This document shows positions 41,630 through 51,800 of a stretch of 64,000 nucleotides of DNA, in pieces. The stretch lies in the NCBI RefSeq assembly GCF_943193015.1, contig NZ_CALPCM010000001.1, positions 124,001-188,000 of the forward strand, written 5' to 3'. The notes beneath the pieces were generated by a model, which was given only the letters and a program-made list of their open reading frames with translations, searched no databases and was not told the origin of the DNA. Numbering within the stretch: position 1 is the stretch's first letter; the number at the start of each line of letters is the position of its first letter. The translations under genes and the position numbers were made by a program. The stretch comes from Hominisplanchenecus_A murintestinalis. Its GTDB lineage: Bacteria; Bacillota; Clostridia; Lachnospirales; Lachnospiraceae.

Positions 41630-42253
41630 TTATGAGCTGTAAAGATGATGAGTATAAATATATTTTGCCACATCGCTTGGCATATAATATCTAAGGGAAC
41701 GCCGCTGGCTGATATGCTCCCGGAGAGCTTCGGAAGAAATTTCGATGTTGGGCGTATCCAGTTTTTGTATTTGTCCGTGGTATTTTTCTGTAAGATATGC
41801 AATCTGGGAATCCATGTCTTTTGTTCTTACGTCATTCCGCACAGCAACTAAAATTGTACATAAGTCGCAGATTCCCTGCGGCTCTTTCCAGCTCTCAAAT
41901 GCAAAAAGGGAATCTGCTCCCATAATAAAATAGTAATCTGTGTCAGGATTTTCACGGGTAAGGCGCGCCAGGGTTTCTCTTGTATAAGTGTAGCCGTTCT
42001 CATGGGTTTCTTCTAATGACAGGACAAAATGAGGATTGTCTGCGATAGCCAGCGCTACCATGTCAATCCTCTCCTGCGTAGAAGCCCGCCCGTTCCGCTC
42101 TTTTTTGTGGGGCGGGTTACCGGAAGGCATAAACAGCACGCAGTCCAGTCCAAACTGCTGATAGGCATTTTCTCCCAATATCAGATGTCCGATATGGATG
42201 GGGTCAAAAGTGCCTCCCATAATTCCTACTCTTCTGCGGGAATCTTTACTCAT
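41630..42253 (-). CDS. nadD: Nicotinate-nucleotide adenylyltransferase
   Basis: A 207-residue enzyme adenylating nicotinate mononucleotide in NAD synthesis. The nucleotidyltransferase motif GGTFDPIHIGHL is at residues 13-24, and the second ATP-binding motif ISSEALREHISQRRSLRYYM is near the C-terminus. NiaR, the NAD-pathway repressor, is also encoded in the window. Confidence 0.96.
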   Translation of the reverse strand: MSKDSRRRVGIMGGTFDPIHIGHLILGENAYQQFGLDCVLFMPSGNPPHKKERNGRASTQERIDMVALAIADNPHFVLSLEETHENGYTYTRETLARLTRENPDTDYYFIMGADSLFAFESWKEPQGICDLCTILVAVRNDVRTKDMDSQIAYLTEKYHGQIQKLDTPNIEISSEALREHISQRRSLRYYMPSDVAKYIYTHHLYSS

Positions 42254-42267
42254 AATTTTTCCTCACT

Positions 42268-42561
42268 TTACAGTGGCAGCATGATTTTTTTCTTGTCCCC
42301 TTTGCCGGGTTTGTATAGGACAATTTTCTTGCCGATAACTTGTACAACCTGGGAACGGGTGCGTTCAGCTACTATTTCAGCCAATGCTTTAGGATCATCC
42401 AGACAGTTTTTTAGTACGTTTAGTTTAATCAGTTCCCGGGCTTCCAGTGCTTCGGAAATTGCGTGTGTAATTTCCGGAGTCAGACTTCCTTTTCCAATCT
42501 GAAAAATGGGTTCCATAGTCATTGCCAGGCTTTTCAGATAGGCTCTCTGTTTGCTTGTCAT
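42268..42561 (-). CDS. yhbY: YhbY family RNA-binding protein
   Basis: A 97-residue CRM-domain protein associated with 50S assembly. The family motifs LTSKQRAYLKSLA (here MTSKQRAYLKSLA), FQIGKGSLTPE and the C-terminal IGKKIVLYKPGK are present. It lies between obgE and nadD, the usual arrangement. Confidence 0.94.
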   Translation of the reverse strand: MTSKQRAYLKSLAMTMEPIFQIGKGSLTPEITHAISEALEARELIKLNVLKNCLDDPKALAEIVAERTRSQVVQVIGKKIVLYKPGKGDKKKIMLPL

Positions 42562-42581
42562 GTTTTTCCCTCGTTTCTATC

Positions 42582-43874
42582 TTACTTATAATAATCAAAC
42601 GCCAGTCCGTACATGCGGACAGTGTCGCCTTCCTGAATGCCTGCTGTTTCCAGCTCATCCAGGATTCCTGTTTCTTTTAAGAATTTCTGGAAAAAAGCAA
42701 AGCCTTTTTCAGAATCAAGATTTGTATAACCCAGCATTTTTTCTATCTTGGGCCCCTCGACAATATAAGTATTCTCTTCTTCGGTTGATTTTTCTACCGT
42801 ATAAGGCAGATTACTGTCGATTGCCATATCTTCCGGAAAGAATTCTTGCTCGAATACTACTGTTTCCTGTGGGAGATTGTCCAAAATTTCCCGTACCTGG
42901 TATAAAAGTTCTTTTAGTCCTTTGCCGCTGACGGCGGAAATGGCGAATACTTTTACTCCCTTTGGCTCAAACTCATCCCGGATACGCTGAATCGGATCCT
43001 CGTCTCCAACATAAAGAGCATCAATTTTGTTGGCGGCAATGACCTGTGGACGTTCGGCGATTTCAGGATTGTATGCCCGCAGCTCTTCGTTAATTTTATA
43101 AATGTCGTCAACAGGGTCACGGCCTTCGGTGGATGCTGCATCTACCATGTGGATGATGACCCTGGTACGTTCGATGTGGCGGAGAAATTCGTGTCCCAGT
43201 CCGACGCCTTCGGAAGCGCCTTCAATCAGTCCGGGGATATCTGCAATGATAAATCCCCTTCCCCCCTCCAAGTCTACAACGCCCAGATTCGGGTTAAGGG
43301 TTGTAAAATGGTAGTTCGCGATTTTGGGCTGTGCATTTGTTACACGGGAAAGCAAGGTGGATTTTCCTACATTCGGAAATCCTACAAGCCCTACATCCGC
43401 AATCACTTTCAGCTCCAGGTTTACCCAGAGCTCCCGGGCGCTTTGGCCTGGCTGGGCATATTTGGGCGCCTGCATCGTTGCTGTAGCATAATGCATGTTT
43501 CCCTGGCCGCCTCTTCCACCCCTTAGGATGACCTGGCGGCTATTCCCGCCGGACATATCTGCAATTACTTTGCCTGATTCTGATTCTTTGATTATTGTTC
43601 CTTCAGGCACTTTCAGAATCAGGTCATTGCCGTTTTTTCCGTGGCAGCGTTTCTTGTTTCCCGGTTCACCGTCGCCGGCACAAAATTTTCCGCGGTGCCG
43701 GTAATCAGCGAGAGTCGTCATGCCTTTATCCACTTCAAAGATAATATCTCCGCCTTTTCCGCCGTCTCCGCCGTCAGGACCGCCTGCCGGAACGTACAGC
43801 TCCCGCCGGAAGCTTACATGGCCGTCTCCGCCTTTTCCTGAGCGGATAAAGATTTTGGCTCTGTCTGCAAACAT
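42582..43874 (-). CDS. obgE: Obg family GTPase, ribosome assembly
   Basis: A 430-residue GTPase. The glycine-rich Obg domain (residues 1-158; GKGGDGHVSFRRE) precedes the G domain with G1 GFPNVGKSTLL, G3 DIPGLIEGASEGVGLG and the NKID G4 motif. A C-terminal OCT domain (about residues 355-430) is present, as in Firmicutes Obg. It assists 50S maturation and responds to ppGpp. It follows rpmA across a small terminator-like hairpin. Confidence 0.97.
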   Translation of the reverse strand: MFADRAKIFIRSGKGGDGHVSFRRELYVPAGGPDGGDGGKGGDIIFEVDKGMTTLADYRHRGKFCAGDGEPGNKKRCHGKNGNDLILKVPEGTIIKESESGKVIADMSGGNSRQVILRGGRGGQGNMHYATATMQAPKYAQPGQSARELWVNLELKVIADVGLVGFPNVGKSTLLSRVTNAQPKIANYHFTTLNPNLGVVDLEGGRGFIIADIPGLIEGASEGVGLGHEFLRHIERTRVIIHMVDAASTEGRDPVDDIYKINEELRAYNPEIAERPQVIAANKIDALYVGDEDPIQRIRDEFEPKGVKVFAISAVSGKGLKELLYQVREILDNLPQETVVFEQEFFPEDMAIDSNLPYTVEKSTEEENTYIVEGPKIEKMLGYTNLDSEKGFAFFQKFLKETGILDELETAGIQEGDTVRMYGLAFDYYK

Positions 43875-43892
43875 ACATAATCTCCTTCTATA

Positions 43893-43925
43893 TAAAAGGG
43901 CTTCAAACCAAATTGATTTGAAGCC
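43893..43925 (-). terminator. Hairpin with U-run between rpmA and obgE
   Basis: A 9-base stem GGCTTCAAA / TTTGAAGCC with a 9-base loop is followed on the - strand by CTTTTATA. It could lower obgE expression relative to the ribosomal protein genes. Confidence 0.65.
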
Positions 43926-43933
43926 GCATCTGC

Positions 43934-44218
43934 TTACTCTGAAACCGGAACGATAGAAACCTGTTTCTTATCTCTTCCTTTTCTCTGGAATCTTACAACG
44001 CCGTCAACTAAAGCATATAAAGTATCATCGCCGCCGCGTCCAACATTAACGCCCGGATGAATCTTTGTTCCGCGCTGCCTGTAAAGAATATTTCCAGCCT
44101 TTACGAACTGTCCGTCAGCTCTCTTTGCTCCTAATCTTTTTGACTCAGAATCTCTGCCGTTCTTTGTAGAACCAACACCCTTTTTATGGGCAAAAATCTG
44201 AAGGTTCATTGTCATCAT
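43934..44218 (-). CDS. rpmA: 50S ribosomal protein L27 with cleavable N-terminus
   Basis: A 94-residue protein starting seven bases after AAGGAGGTG. The N-terminus MMTMNLQIFAHKKG fits the Firmicutes extension that Prp removes after the LQxFA motif, leaving the mature HKKGVGSTKNGRDS. The remaining sequence is canonical L27. The dedicated protease gene prp is immediately upstream. Confidence 0.97.
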   Translation of the reverse strand: MMTMNLQIFAHKKGVGSTKNGRDSESKRLGAKRADGQFVKAGNILYRQRGTKIHPGVNVGRGGDDTLYALVDGVVRFQRKGRDKKQVSIVPVSE

Positions 44219-44221
44219 TGT

Positions 44222-44542
44222 CTACACCTCCTTGAATATCAGTTCAATATACTCATTACCGTAACTGTTTTGAATTTCCTGCAAACCCAGAATCATAGAA
44301 TCCAGAAGCAGCGAAGTTTTCTCTGAAACCGTCCCCTCCAGAACTAACTCCACCAGCCCGTCCTCCTGTCGGACAGAAAAAGGATCGCCGGTAAATGTCT
44401 CAATGGAATTGATGGTATTTACAGTAAGTACAGATACTGCCGCACAGATGATATCGTATCCGTCATCTGCATACCCGGCATGTCCGCTAGAAAGAAACCC
44501 GCTGTATTGGTTTTCGATTTTATGAATCTCAATGGTAATCAT
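44222..44542 (-). CDS. prp: Ribosomal-processing cysteine protease Prp
   Basis: A 106-residue protease that cleaves the L27 N-terminus, an essential step in Firmicutes. The catalytic His and Cys are in SGHAGYADDGYDIICAAVS. It sits between rplU and rpmA, as in Staphylococcus and Bacillus. Confidence 0.95.
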   Translation of the reverse strand: MITIEIHKIENQYSGFLSSGHAGYADDGYDIICAAVSVLTVNTINSIETFTGDPFSVRQEDGLVELVLEGTVSEKTSLLLDSMILGLQEIQNSYGNEYIELIFKEV

Positions 44543-44547
44543 ATAGA

Positions 44548-44853
44548 TTAACCGTTAATTTTTTCAATCTTAACCTGGGTGTACTGCTGCCTGTGACCGT
44601 TTTTCTTGTGATATCCGGTTTTTCTCTTGTACTTGTAAACAATTACTTTTTTTGCCTTAGCGTTCTTAACCACGCTGGCAGTTACTGTTGCGCCGGCTAC
44701 ATCAGCGCCGACTTTCAGTCCGTCATTGCTCACTGCAAGTACCTGGTCGAATGTTACAGTCTCACCTGCTTCCACTCCAAGCTTTTCTACGTTAATGATA
44801 TCGCCTTCGGCTACTTTGTACTGTTTACCACCTGTTGCAATAATTGCGTACAT
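44548..44853 (-). CDS. rplU: 50S ribosomal protein L21
   Basis: A 101-residue protein with the L21 pattern YAIIATGGKQYKVAEGD at the N-terminus and YKRKTGYHKKNGHRQQYT at the C-terminus. It follows AGGAGGTG and an L21-type leader, and leads the rplU-prp-rpmA operon. Confidence 0.97.
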   Translation of the reverse strand: MYAIIATGGKQYKVAEGDIINVEKLGVEAGETVTFDQVLAVSNDGLKVGADVAGATVTASVVKNAKAKKVIVYKYKRKTGYHKKNGHRQQYTQVKIEKING

Positions 44854-44856
44854 ATG

Positions 44857-44937
44857 GCACCTCCTATTATCATTACTCGCTAAATACGGTGGCTATCCTC
44901 CTATGGGCATAGCGCTTAAACCTCTTTAAGCGGCATC
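44857..44937 (-). ncRNA. Probable L21 leader RNA
   Basis: The 5' leader of rplU contains GCCGCTTAAAGAGG and TTTAAGCGC, which can pair, then two AGGAGG stretches. This matches the position and general form of the Firmicutes L21 leader (Rfam L21_leader), thought to mediate autoregulation. I did not confirm it against the covariance model. Confidence 0.55.
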
Positions 44938-44943
44938 TTTTGT

Positions 44944-44972
44944 ATTCTAGCATATTCTCCAAATTGCGTCAA
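44944..44972 (-). promoter_or_regulatory. Sigma-A promoter of the rplU operon
   Basis: On the - strand TTGACG and TAGAAT are 17 bases apart, immediately after the RNase G stop codon. Confidence 0.8.
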
Positions 44973-46166
44973 CTACTGATTTTGCTTTTTTATCCCTACC
45001 TGCTCTGCCAGGGATTTTCGCACTTTTTTTCGGGTAATTTCTACCAGGTTTAAAGCAGTCATGTCTACCAGAACGGTTTTTACCGGATCATGGCGCAGGA
45101 ATTCCTTTAGCGTCTGCATCAGCGTTTCTTTATCTTCTGCGGCATTCATATTGATAAAGTCCACGACAATGATTCCTGACAGATTCCGGAGCCGCAGTTG
45201 TCTTGCAATTTCCTGTGCGGCTTCAAGATTTATTTTCAAAAAGGCGTCCTGCTTCTTCTTTTTACTTTCGTATTTGCCGGTATTTACGTCAATAACAGTC
45301 AGGGCTTCTGTAGGCTGAATTACAAGGTAAGCGCCGGATTTCAGCCATACATGTTCGCTCAGGGCATCTTTCAGCGCTTTTTCCAGGCAGTAAAGTTTGG
45401 AGAGTGGCAGCAGCTTGTCCTTGTACATGGAAAGCCTCGGCAAATCTTCCGGCTGCATAGTCTGTAGATACTCGTGCATTTGTCCATACAGCTTTTCATC
45501 GTCTGTCACAATGGACAGTCCGCTTCCATAAGTGTCGCGGAGCTGGGAAAGCCAGGGAGAGGCTGTTTGATAGATTTGGGTGAAGGCGCTCCGGTATTTT
45601 GCCTTTTCTATTGTATCTTCACAGAGAGAAATCAGGTAATCTGCTTCTTTCAAAACTTCATTTTCCCGGGCGTCTTTTGCATTTGTGCGGACGATGAATC
45701 CATATTTTCCCCCAGCAATTTCGCTAATCAGTGTTTTTAAACGGGTTCTTGTTTCACCGTCTAATTTTGCAGAAACTCCGATGCGCAGCGCTCCAGTGGT
45801 AAGCACTAGGTATTTTCCAGTGAAATTCAGGTTTGTGGTGAGTGAAGGCGGCTTTGTTTTGTGAGCTTCGCGGTTGACCTGAACCAGTACCTCATCTCCC
45901 GCCGTCATGGAGGGAGAATTGATTTTTTTTGTATAAACAGGCGTTTCGCAGTCGTTCAGCGGATAATAACACGGGAACCCTTTTTCAATCTCAATAAAAG
46001 CCGCTCCAATATTCTTGACTACTTTTTGCACCCGCCCGATATAAATATTTCCGAGAAGGGGCTGCTCTTCTTCTCCATAACAGGACAGGGCGCATACTTT
46101 CCCGTTTTCTGTCAGAGCCGTAAAAATCCGGCGGTCTTTTTTGACTACAATCAGTTTACTCTCCAA
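44973..46166 (-). CDS. Ribonuclease E/G family protein, short form
   Basis: A 397-residue endoribonuclease. The S1-type domain (NIYIGRVQKVVKNIGAAFIE) precedes the catalytic domain with metal-binding Asp in LTVIDVNTGKYE and GIIVVDFINM. It ends soon after the MTALNLVEITRKKVRK segment, so the CPxC zinc-link that joins dimers in RNase E/G is absent. It overlaps the upstream DUF2344 gene by 11 bases and directly precedes the rplU promoter. Confidence 0.9.
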   Translation of the reverse strand: MESKLIVVKKDRRIFTALTENGKVCALSCYGEEEQPLLGNIYIGRVQKVVKNIGAAFIEIEKGFPCYYPLNDCETPVYTKKINSPSMTAGDEVLVQVNREAHKTKPPSLTTNLNFTGKYLVLTTGALRIGVSAKLDGETRTRLKTLISEIAGGKYGFIVRTNAKDARENEVLKEADYLISLCEDTIEKAKYRSAFTQIYQTASPWLSQLRDTYGSGLSIVTDDEKLYGQMHEYLQTMQPEDLPRLSMYKDKLLPLSKLYCLEKALKDALSEHVWLKSGAYLVIQPTEALTVIDVNTGKYESKKKKQDAFLKINLEAAQEIARQLRLRNLSGIIVVDFINMNAAEDKETLMQTLKEFLRHDPVKTVLVDMTALNLVEITRKKVRKSLAEQVGIKKQNQ

Positions 46167-46848
46167 TTTCTTCCCCCAGTTCTTCCAGCGATATCATATG
46201 TTCATCGTACAGGTCTATACGGTTGACCAGAAGGCTATAAGGTTCCTGCTCGGCACCAAGATAAGCAGAGAAAGCTTCCATTACCAGTTCTGGCTTTAAG
46301 TTACTGGCGCTGCCTGAGGACAAACGCATGAAAATTTTCCCGTTTTCCTGTAGGTGGAGTTCCTGAATCATTGGACGGATATCTACTTCTTTTTCGCTTT
46401 TTTTGCTTTTTTTCAGGATTAAGATAGCTGGAAGGGATGCAAATTCAGACAGCCGTTCTTTCCAGCCGGTACATGGTTCTTTTCCTTCGCGGAATGTGAC
46501 GGTATAGTCGGCGAACGCTACCAGCGACATCGCATTGCTTGCTTTTCCTTCTGGAATTTTCCGGTAACTCAATACCTGCATTCCTTCAACCATAACCTGG
46601 TTCAGACGCCTGACGGCTTCCTTAGAAGAAATTGTCTCATTTACCTCGATATCCATATATTCTCCGTCGCTGGTCAATCCTACGCCAAGGGGGGATGCAA
46701 ATGACATCACCATATGGGGGCTGAAACCTTCCGTAAAACGGATCGGAATCTCTGCCCTGCGGATAGCTTTCTGGAAATAGCGCATAATATCCAGATGGCC
46801 GATAAATTTCATAACGCCGTGTTTGGAAAATTTTATTCTAATCTTCAT
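46156..46848 (-). CDS. TIGR03936 family radical SAM-associated protein (DUF2344)
   Basis: A 230-residue protein starting at the ATG eight bases after GGAGGTGG. It begins IRIKFSKHGVMKFIGHLDIM and contains GFSPHMVMSFASPLGVGL, both hallmarks of the family. It overlaps its radical SAM partner gene by 11 bases. The pair is conserved in Clostridia, sometimes as one fused protein. Its function is not known, although co-location with RNase G and ribosomal genes hints at RNA modification. Confidence 0.88.
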   Translation of the reverse strand: MKIRIKFSKHGVMKFIGHLDIMRYFQKAIRRAEIPIRFTEGFSPHMVMSFASPLGVGLTSDGEYMDIEVNETISSKEAVRRLNQVMVEGMQVLSYRKIPEGKASNAMSLVAFADYTVTFREGKEPCTGWKERLSEFASLPAILILKKSKKSEKEVDIRPMIQELHLQENGKIFMRLSSGSASNLKPELVMEAFSAYLGAEQEPYSLLVNRIDLYDEHMISLEELGEEIGE

Positions 46849-48697
46849 AGCACACACCACCTCCGTAAGATTTTGCGCCGCATCCGGAGCATCCCATACG
46901 GCAGTTTGGGGTTATCTGTCCTTTTTGCGCGCGCTCCCATTCATTCCACAGAAACTTCTTTGTCACGCCGCAGTCAATAAAATCCCAGGGCAGGATTTCA
47001 GATTTGTCCCGGTTTCTCATCGCATAGAAATCAGGGTCTATTCCTGCTTCTGCAAAGGAAGACATCCACAATTCGTTATCAAAATTTTCACCCCATGCAT
47101 CATATAGGGAACCTTTTTTATAAGCGCGCAGGATAACTTTCCCAATTTTCCGGTCGCCTCTTGCAAGCACGCCCTCCAGCACGGATACATCGGCTTCATG
47201 CCAATTGTATTTGATACTTTTTTTGTTCAACTGTTCTTTTACTTCCTGATTAACAACTTTCGCTTTTCCGAGAAAGTCTTCTTTTGTATTCATAGGCGCC
47301 CACTGGAAAGGCGTAAACGGTTTAGGAATAAAAAAGGATGTGCTTACCGTAATCTGGCACTTGCCGTTCCGCTGCTCTTTTGGGATTTCATAATAGCGTC
47401 TGGCAACTTTGTCTGCCAGGCGCGCGATATCTTTCATATCCTCTTCTGTCTCTGTGGGAAGCCCCAGCATAAAGTATAGTTTTACCCGATTCCAGCCGCC
47501 TTCAAATGCCTGTCCGGCTCCGTTTAAGATAACTTCTTCGGTTAGTCCTTTGTTGATGACGTCGCGCAGTCTCTGAGAGCCGGCTTCCGGTGCAAAGGTC
47601 AGGCTGCTTTTGCGCACGTCCTGCACCTTGCTCATCACATCCAGGGAAAAGGCGTCAATGCGCAGGGACGGCAGCGAAACATTGATGCCCTGACCTTTAA
47701 ATTCATCAATTAGGAAATTTACGATGCCTTCTAAATTTGAATAGTCACTGGAACTTAAAGAACTGAGGGAAATTTCTTCATGTCCCGTATTTTTCAGCAT
47801 GTTCCGTGCAAAGTTTTTTAATACCGGCAAATCTTTCTCACGCAGGGGGCGGTAAATCATTCCCGCCTGGCAGAAACGGCATCCCCGGATACAGCCGCGC
47901 TGAATTTCCAGAACGACTCTGTCCTGTGTGGCCTTGATAAAAGGAACCACCGGAGCTTCCGGGTAATAGGTATCTGTCAGTTCCATAACAATTTGCTTTT
48001 CAATCCGTGCAGGGATATCTTCATAAATAGGTTCAAAGGAGGCGATGGTTCCATCCTCTTTGTAGGAAACCCGGTACATGGACGGCACATAGATTCCCGG
48101 AATCTTTGCAGCTTCATGCAGGAATGCTTTCCTGCCAAGTCTTTTCTGCTTATATTCCTTATATAAATCAATCAAATCAAAATAAACAGTCTCTCCTTCT
48201 CCGATATAGAAAATATCAAAGAAGTCAGCCAGAGGTTCCGGGTTGTAGGTACATGGGCCGCCTCCAATAACAATGGGCGCGTCTTCGTCCCGCTCTTTTG
48301 CCAACAGTGGAATCCCGCTCAAGTCCAGAACCTGCAAAATGTTGGTGTAACACATTTCGTATTGAATGGTAATTCCCAGAAAATCAAAGTCTGTGATGGG
48401 ACTTTGGGATTCCAGGGCAAACAGGGGAATCTTCTTTTTGCGCATGAGTTTGTCCAAATCTGTCCAGGGAGAATATACTCTCTCACACCAGATATCATCA
48501 CGCCTGTTTAGCATATCATAAATAATCTGTATCCCCAGATGCGACATACCGATTTCATATACGTCGGGAAAGCACATCGCGAAGCGCACGTCTACTTTGG
48601 AAGGGTCTTTCATCACGGAATTTACTTCATTGCCGATGTAACGGGCGGGCTTTTCGATTTGCAGTAATATTTCATCATTCAAAGTCAATTTTCTCAT
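46838..48697 (-). CDS. TIGR03960 family B12-binding-domain/radical SAM protein
   Basis: A 619-residue protein. The N-terminal half has a cobalamin-binding-like fold (MSHLGIQIIYDMLNRR, VIGGGPCTYNPEPLADFF). The radical SAM cluster motif CxxxCxxC is in RGCIRGCRFCQAG. A Cys-rich C-terminus (RMGCSGCGAKSYGGGVC) may bind another cluster or metal. It works with the overlapping DUF2344 protein; the substrate is unknown. Confidence 0.9.
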   Translation of the reverse strand: MRKLTLNDEILLQIEKPARYIGNEVNSVMKDPSKVDVRFAMCFPDVYEIGMSHLGIQIIYDMLNRRDDIWCERVYSPWTDLDKLMRKKKIPLFALESQSPITDFDFLGITIQYEMCYTNILQVLDLSGIPLLAKERDEDAPIVIGGGPCTYNPEPLADFFDIFYIGEGETVYFDLIDLYKEYKQKRLGRKAFLHEAAKIPGIYVPSMYRVSYKEDGTIASFEPIYEDIPARIEKQIVMELTDTYYPEAPVVPFIKATQDRVVLEIQRGCIRGCRFCQAGMIYRPLREKDLPVLKNFARNMLKNTGHEEISLSSLSSSDYSNLEGIVNFLIDEFKGQGINVSLPSLRIDAFSLDVMSKVQDVRKSSLTFAPEAGSQRLRDVINKGLTEEVILNGAGQAFEGGWNRVKLYFMLGLPTETEEDMKDIARLADKVARRYYEIPKEQRNGKCQITVSTSFFIPKPFTPFQWAPMNTKEDFLGKAKVVNQEVKEQLNKKSIKYNWHEADVSVLEGVLARGDRKIGKVILRAYKKGSLYDAWGENFDNELWMSSFAEAGIDPDFYAMRNRDKSEILPWDFIDCGVTKKFLWNEWERAQKGQITPNCRMGCSGCGAKSYGGGVCYED

Positions 48698-48746
48698 GTT
48701 GTTCCTTTCATTTATAAAAATACTGCTTTACATAGATGCTTTTCCT

Positions 48747-48752
48747 ATTATA
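48747..48752 (-). promoter_or_regulatory. Extended -10 promoter for the TIGR03960 gene
   Basis: TGATATAAT on the - strand gives an extended -10 (TGnTATAAT) about 50 bases before the start. No good -35 is present. Confidence 0.45.
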
Positions 48753-48788
48753 TCAGAGATTCCCTCAAAAACCTATACCATAAAAAAT

Positions 48789-48830
48789 AAAATCCAGGGT
48801 GGTCTGCAAGATGCAGATTCCCTGGATTTT
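48789..48830 (-). terminator. Rho-independent terminator of the surface-protein gene
   Basis: AAAATCCAGGG pairs with CCCTGGATTTT, with an inner TCTGC / GCAGA stem. It stands a few bases after the stop codon. Confidence 0.9.
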
Positions 48831-48835
48831 AAATC

Positions 48836-51800
48836 TCAGACAGTTTTCCGTTTTCTGGAGACCAGCAGAATGCTTGCTCCAAGCAGCGAACCTGTGAATA
48901 ACAGCATCCAGAAAAGGAGTTCTGTGCCGTCTCCGGTTTCCGGTGAGCGGGACGCTGTACGGGAGATTACTCCGGTGAGCACAGGGGTTTTCGAAGTGCC
49001 TGATTTTGTGGAGTTTTTGTTTTTGTCCGTTTCTTTCGGTTTTTCGGTGTCTTTTGGTTTTTCTGAAGCAGTGGGCTTTTTACCGCCGCCGGACGATTTG
49101 GCAGTTTTATACTGTGCGGTAAATACCATATGGCTTGTAACTTTCATCTTCAGTATTTTTGCACTGGAATACAATGTTCCGCTGCCGTCACCGTTGTATG
49201 ACCATCCAACGAAACGGTATCCTGTTTTTGGCTTGACGTCCGGCACTGTGACGCCGCTTTCTGACACGATGGCGCCTTCATTGATACCCTCAAATTTCTT
49301 CTTGCCGGACAGGCTGCCATGTTTCCCTGGCTTGAAGGTAACCGTATATACCGCCGGATTCCAATTTGCAACAAAGACAAGATGCCCGGTAGAACCGGTT
49401 TCAACAACAATATCCTTTGAAATTTGGTTTGCTTTTTCTGTAATTTCTGTTGTGCCGTTTCCGAGGCTCCAGCCGAGAAATTCATAAGTTTTACCATCTT
49501 TTGTATAGCGTGTAGGATTCACTAGTTTAAAGTCGGGGGATGTAACGGTGTAAACTGTTTTATTATCCAGCTTGTTTCCGGCAGAAAGATAATCTTCCAC
49601 TCCGAGGTAAGTAATCGTATACGTAATCGGTTTTACATAGAAAGTGAAGATGTTTTCTTTTCCGTCAATCCGTTCCAGAGACTGGAGATGCGAAGCATCT
49701 GCCACATCTTTCCCCGTTTCATCAACCAGGCGGTATCCTCGCTGGCTGAGCGCTTGAAAATCAGCATGTGTCGGATACACAGCCGACTGGTCTGCTGCGC
49801 CGTTTTCAACACGGGTGTACACGGGCTGGACGCCTGGCTGGCTCTTTGTTTCATAGTTTATGAATTCTACGGTATACTGCCCCATGCCGGGCGCGGCATA
49901 ATAAAAAGTAATGATATTCTTGTCCTGATGAACGGAATCCAGCTTTACAGATACCTTTTGCTCTGTGGGGATATAGTCTAAATATGCGGGTACTGTAGGC
50001 GGAGCCGCATCTTCCCACACCGTAGTGCCTGACAGGAACAGGCCGGACATCTGCTTATCTTCCCTGACTTTAATATCAGTGTCTTTTACCAGATATCTTA
50101 TCGTATATTGAATGGGTACTTCACTGGTCGGTTCCCATACTGCTTGCACCTGCAAATCGCTGGTGACAGGCTGGTCAAATTTAAACGGAGTGTCCGCATT
50201 TTCGTCTATCATGGTGCCGGATGCCGTACCGCGCCGGGTGATAATCCAGCCGTCCAGTATATGTCCGGTTCTTGTCAGACGCGGAATCTGGCCGCTGCTG
50301 ACAAAGCTCTGGTTTGCTGAAATATATTGATTTACGGCGGCGTTGTTTCCCGGAATTAAAGTACCTCCGTTAAAATCAAAGGTCACTTTGTACGTGGGAG
50401 CCATCCATGCAGAATACAGGAGCAGATTGCTGTCCAGAATCGGAGTCAGGTTTCGGGCGTTATCTTCCCACTGCATCATCCGCGTTCCGGCAGGACCAAG
50501 AGCCCATCCTTTAAATAGCCAGATTTTTGTTCCGTCAGCTGCACGTTTGGTACATACCGGAAGCGTGGAGGATACCTGTTTATCTGCTGTGTTTTCTGCA
50601 CCCTTTATAAGCAGAGACCATCCGTCAGGATTTGAATCTGACTGCGCATAATCTCCATTCGTCTTTTTGTAATTAAGATCAAATGCATATTTTGTTTTGG
50701 AAAGTGTTGTCCCATAAGGCAGCTCAATTTGGCCGATTTCTGTTGATTCATCCGATAAATAAGTAATTGTGTATCTGTCACGGGTGTAATAAAAATAAAT
50801 ATCATAAGGATTTTCTAAAGTGCTATATCCATTGCTGTAAGAACCGTCGCTGCTGTTAAGCTCCGAACTGTGATCGGCCGTCTGGTTAACTGCTTCCAAA
50901 TGAGGACGGATGCTTACGTTTTGTGCATTGATTGCCATTGCGGCTGCAGCATTTGCGCGCCGGGCAATCGCATAATAATTATTGTTATAGACACGTACCG
51001 CGTAATACAGGTTTCCGTTAGGATTGTATCCGGCATCGTCCGGATAAATGATTTGTCCGCCTGTATAATTGACTTCCAGTAAATCTGTAAAACCATATCT
51101 GCGGAATATCTGATTATCCTGGGGAACCAGGTAAATGGTATTTCTCCGAGTTTGTTCTTCCGGGCTCATAGTAGTGTCTTTTGGCGCGCCATCATAGATT
51201 TTTACGGCCGTTCCGAGCTGCGATTGTGTCAGTCCAGGAACTTCATAACAATAATTATAGCGATAACTGTTAAAATATGTCTTCCAAAAAGCAATTATGG
51301 AATGCTTTTTTGCCGGATTTTTAGGATCTGCAATGATACTCGCACCCATGGAAGCATAGGAACCGGGAATGCAGCCGTTATTCCGGCCTTTTCTTCCATG
51401 TGCATTATGCAGTCCTGCTGTTGTTGTCCAGGAAATTCTCAGGGCATTTTCATTACGGGTCTGTAAAGTTTCGAGCTCCTCCGGCCAGGTTCCCAAAAGA
51501 CTTGCCCCATATTTGGCTTCTATGGTCTTTATCATAGGAACACCTTCTAGATTTTCTATTGGAATATCATACCAGTTTCCGGGATTTTCGTCGGGAAATC
51601 TGCTCCAATTGCTGATGAACCATGCGGTATCATTTGAGGCGCGGACACAGGAAGCGTCTCCGCCTGCAGTACTGGAAGGAAAGTAATAAATAAAATCCAG
51701 CGTATACACTTTCCGTGTATAGTATACATAAACCAGCGTGCTTCCATTAGCAGCTGCAGTTGTCTGCGTTGTATCTTCTGATATATTACCTCCTTTAACA

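Noticed and set aside
43102..43956. Several + strand open frames opposite obgE
   Set aside because: They are Pro/Ser-rich mirrors of the Gly-rich Obg domain with no start signals.
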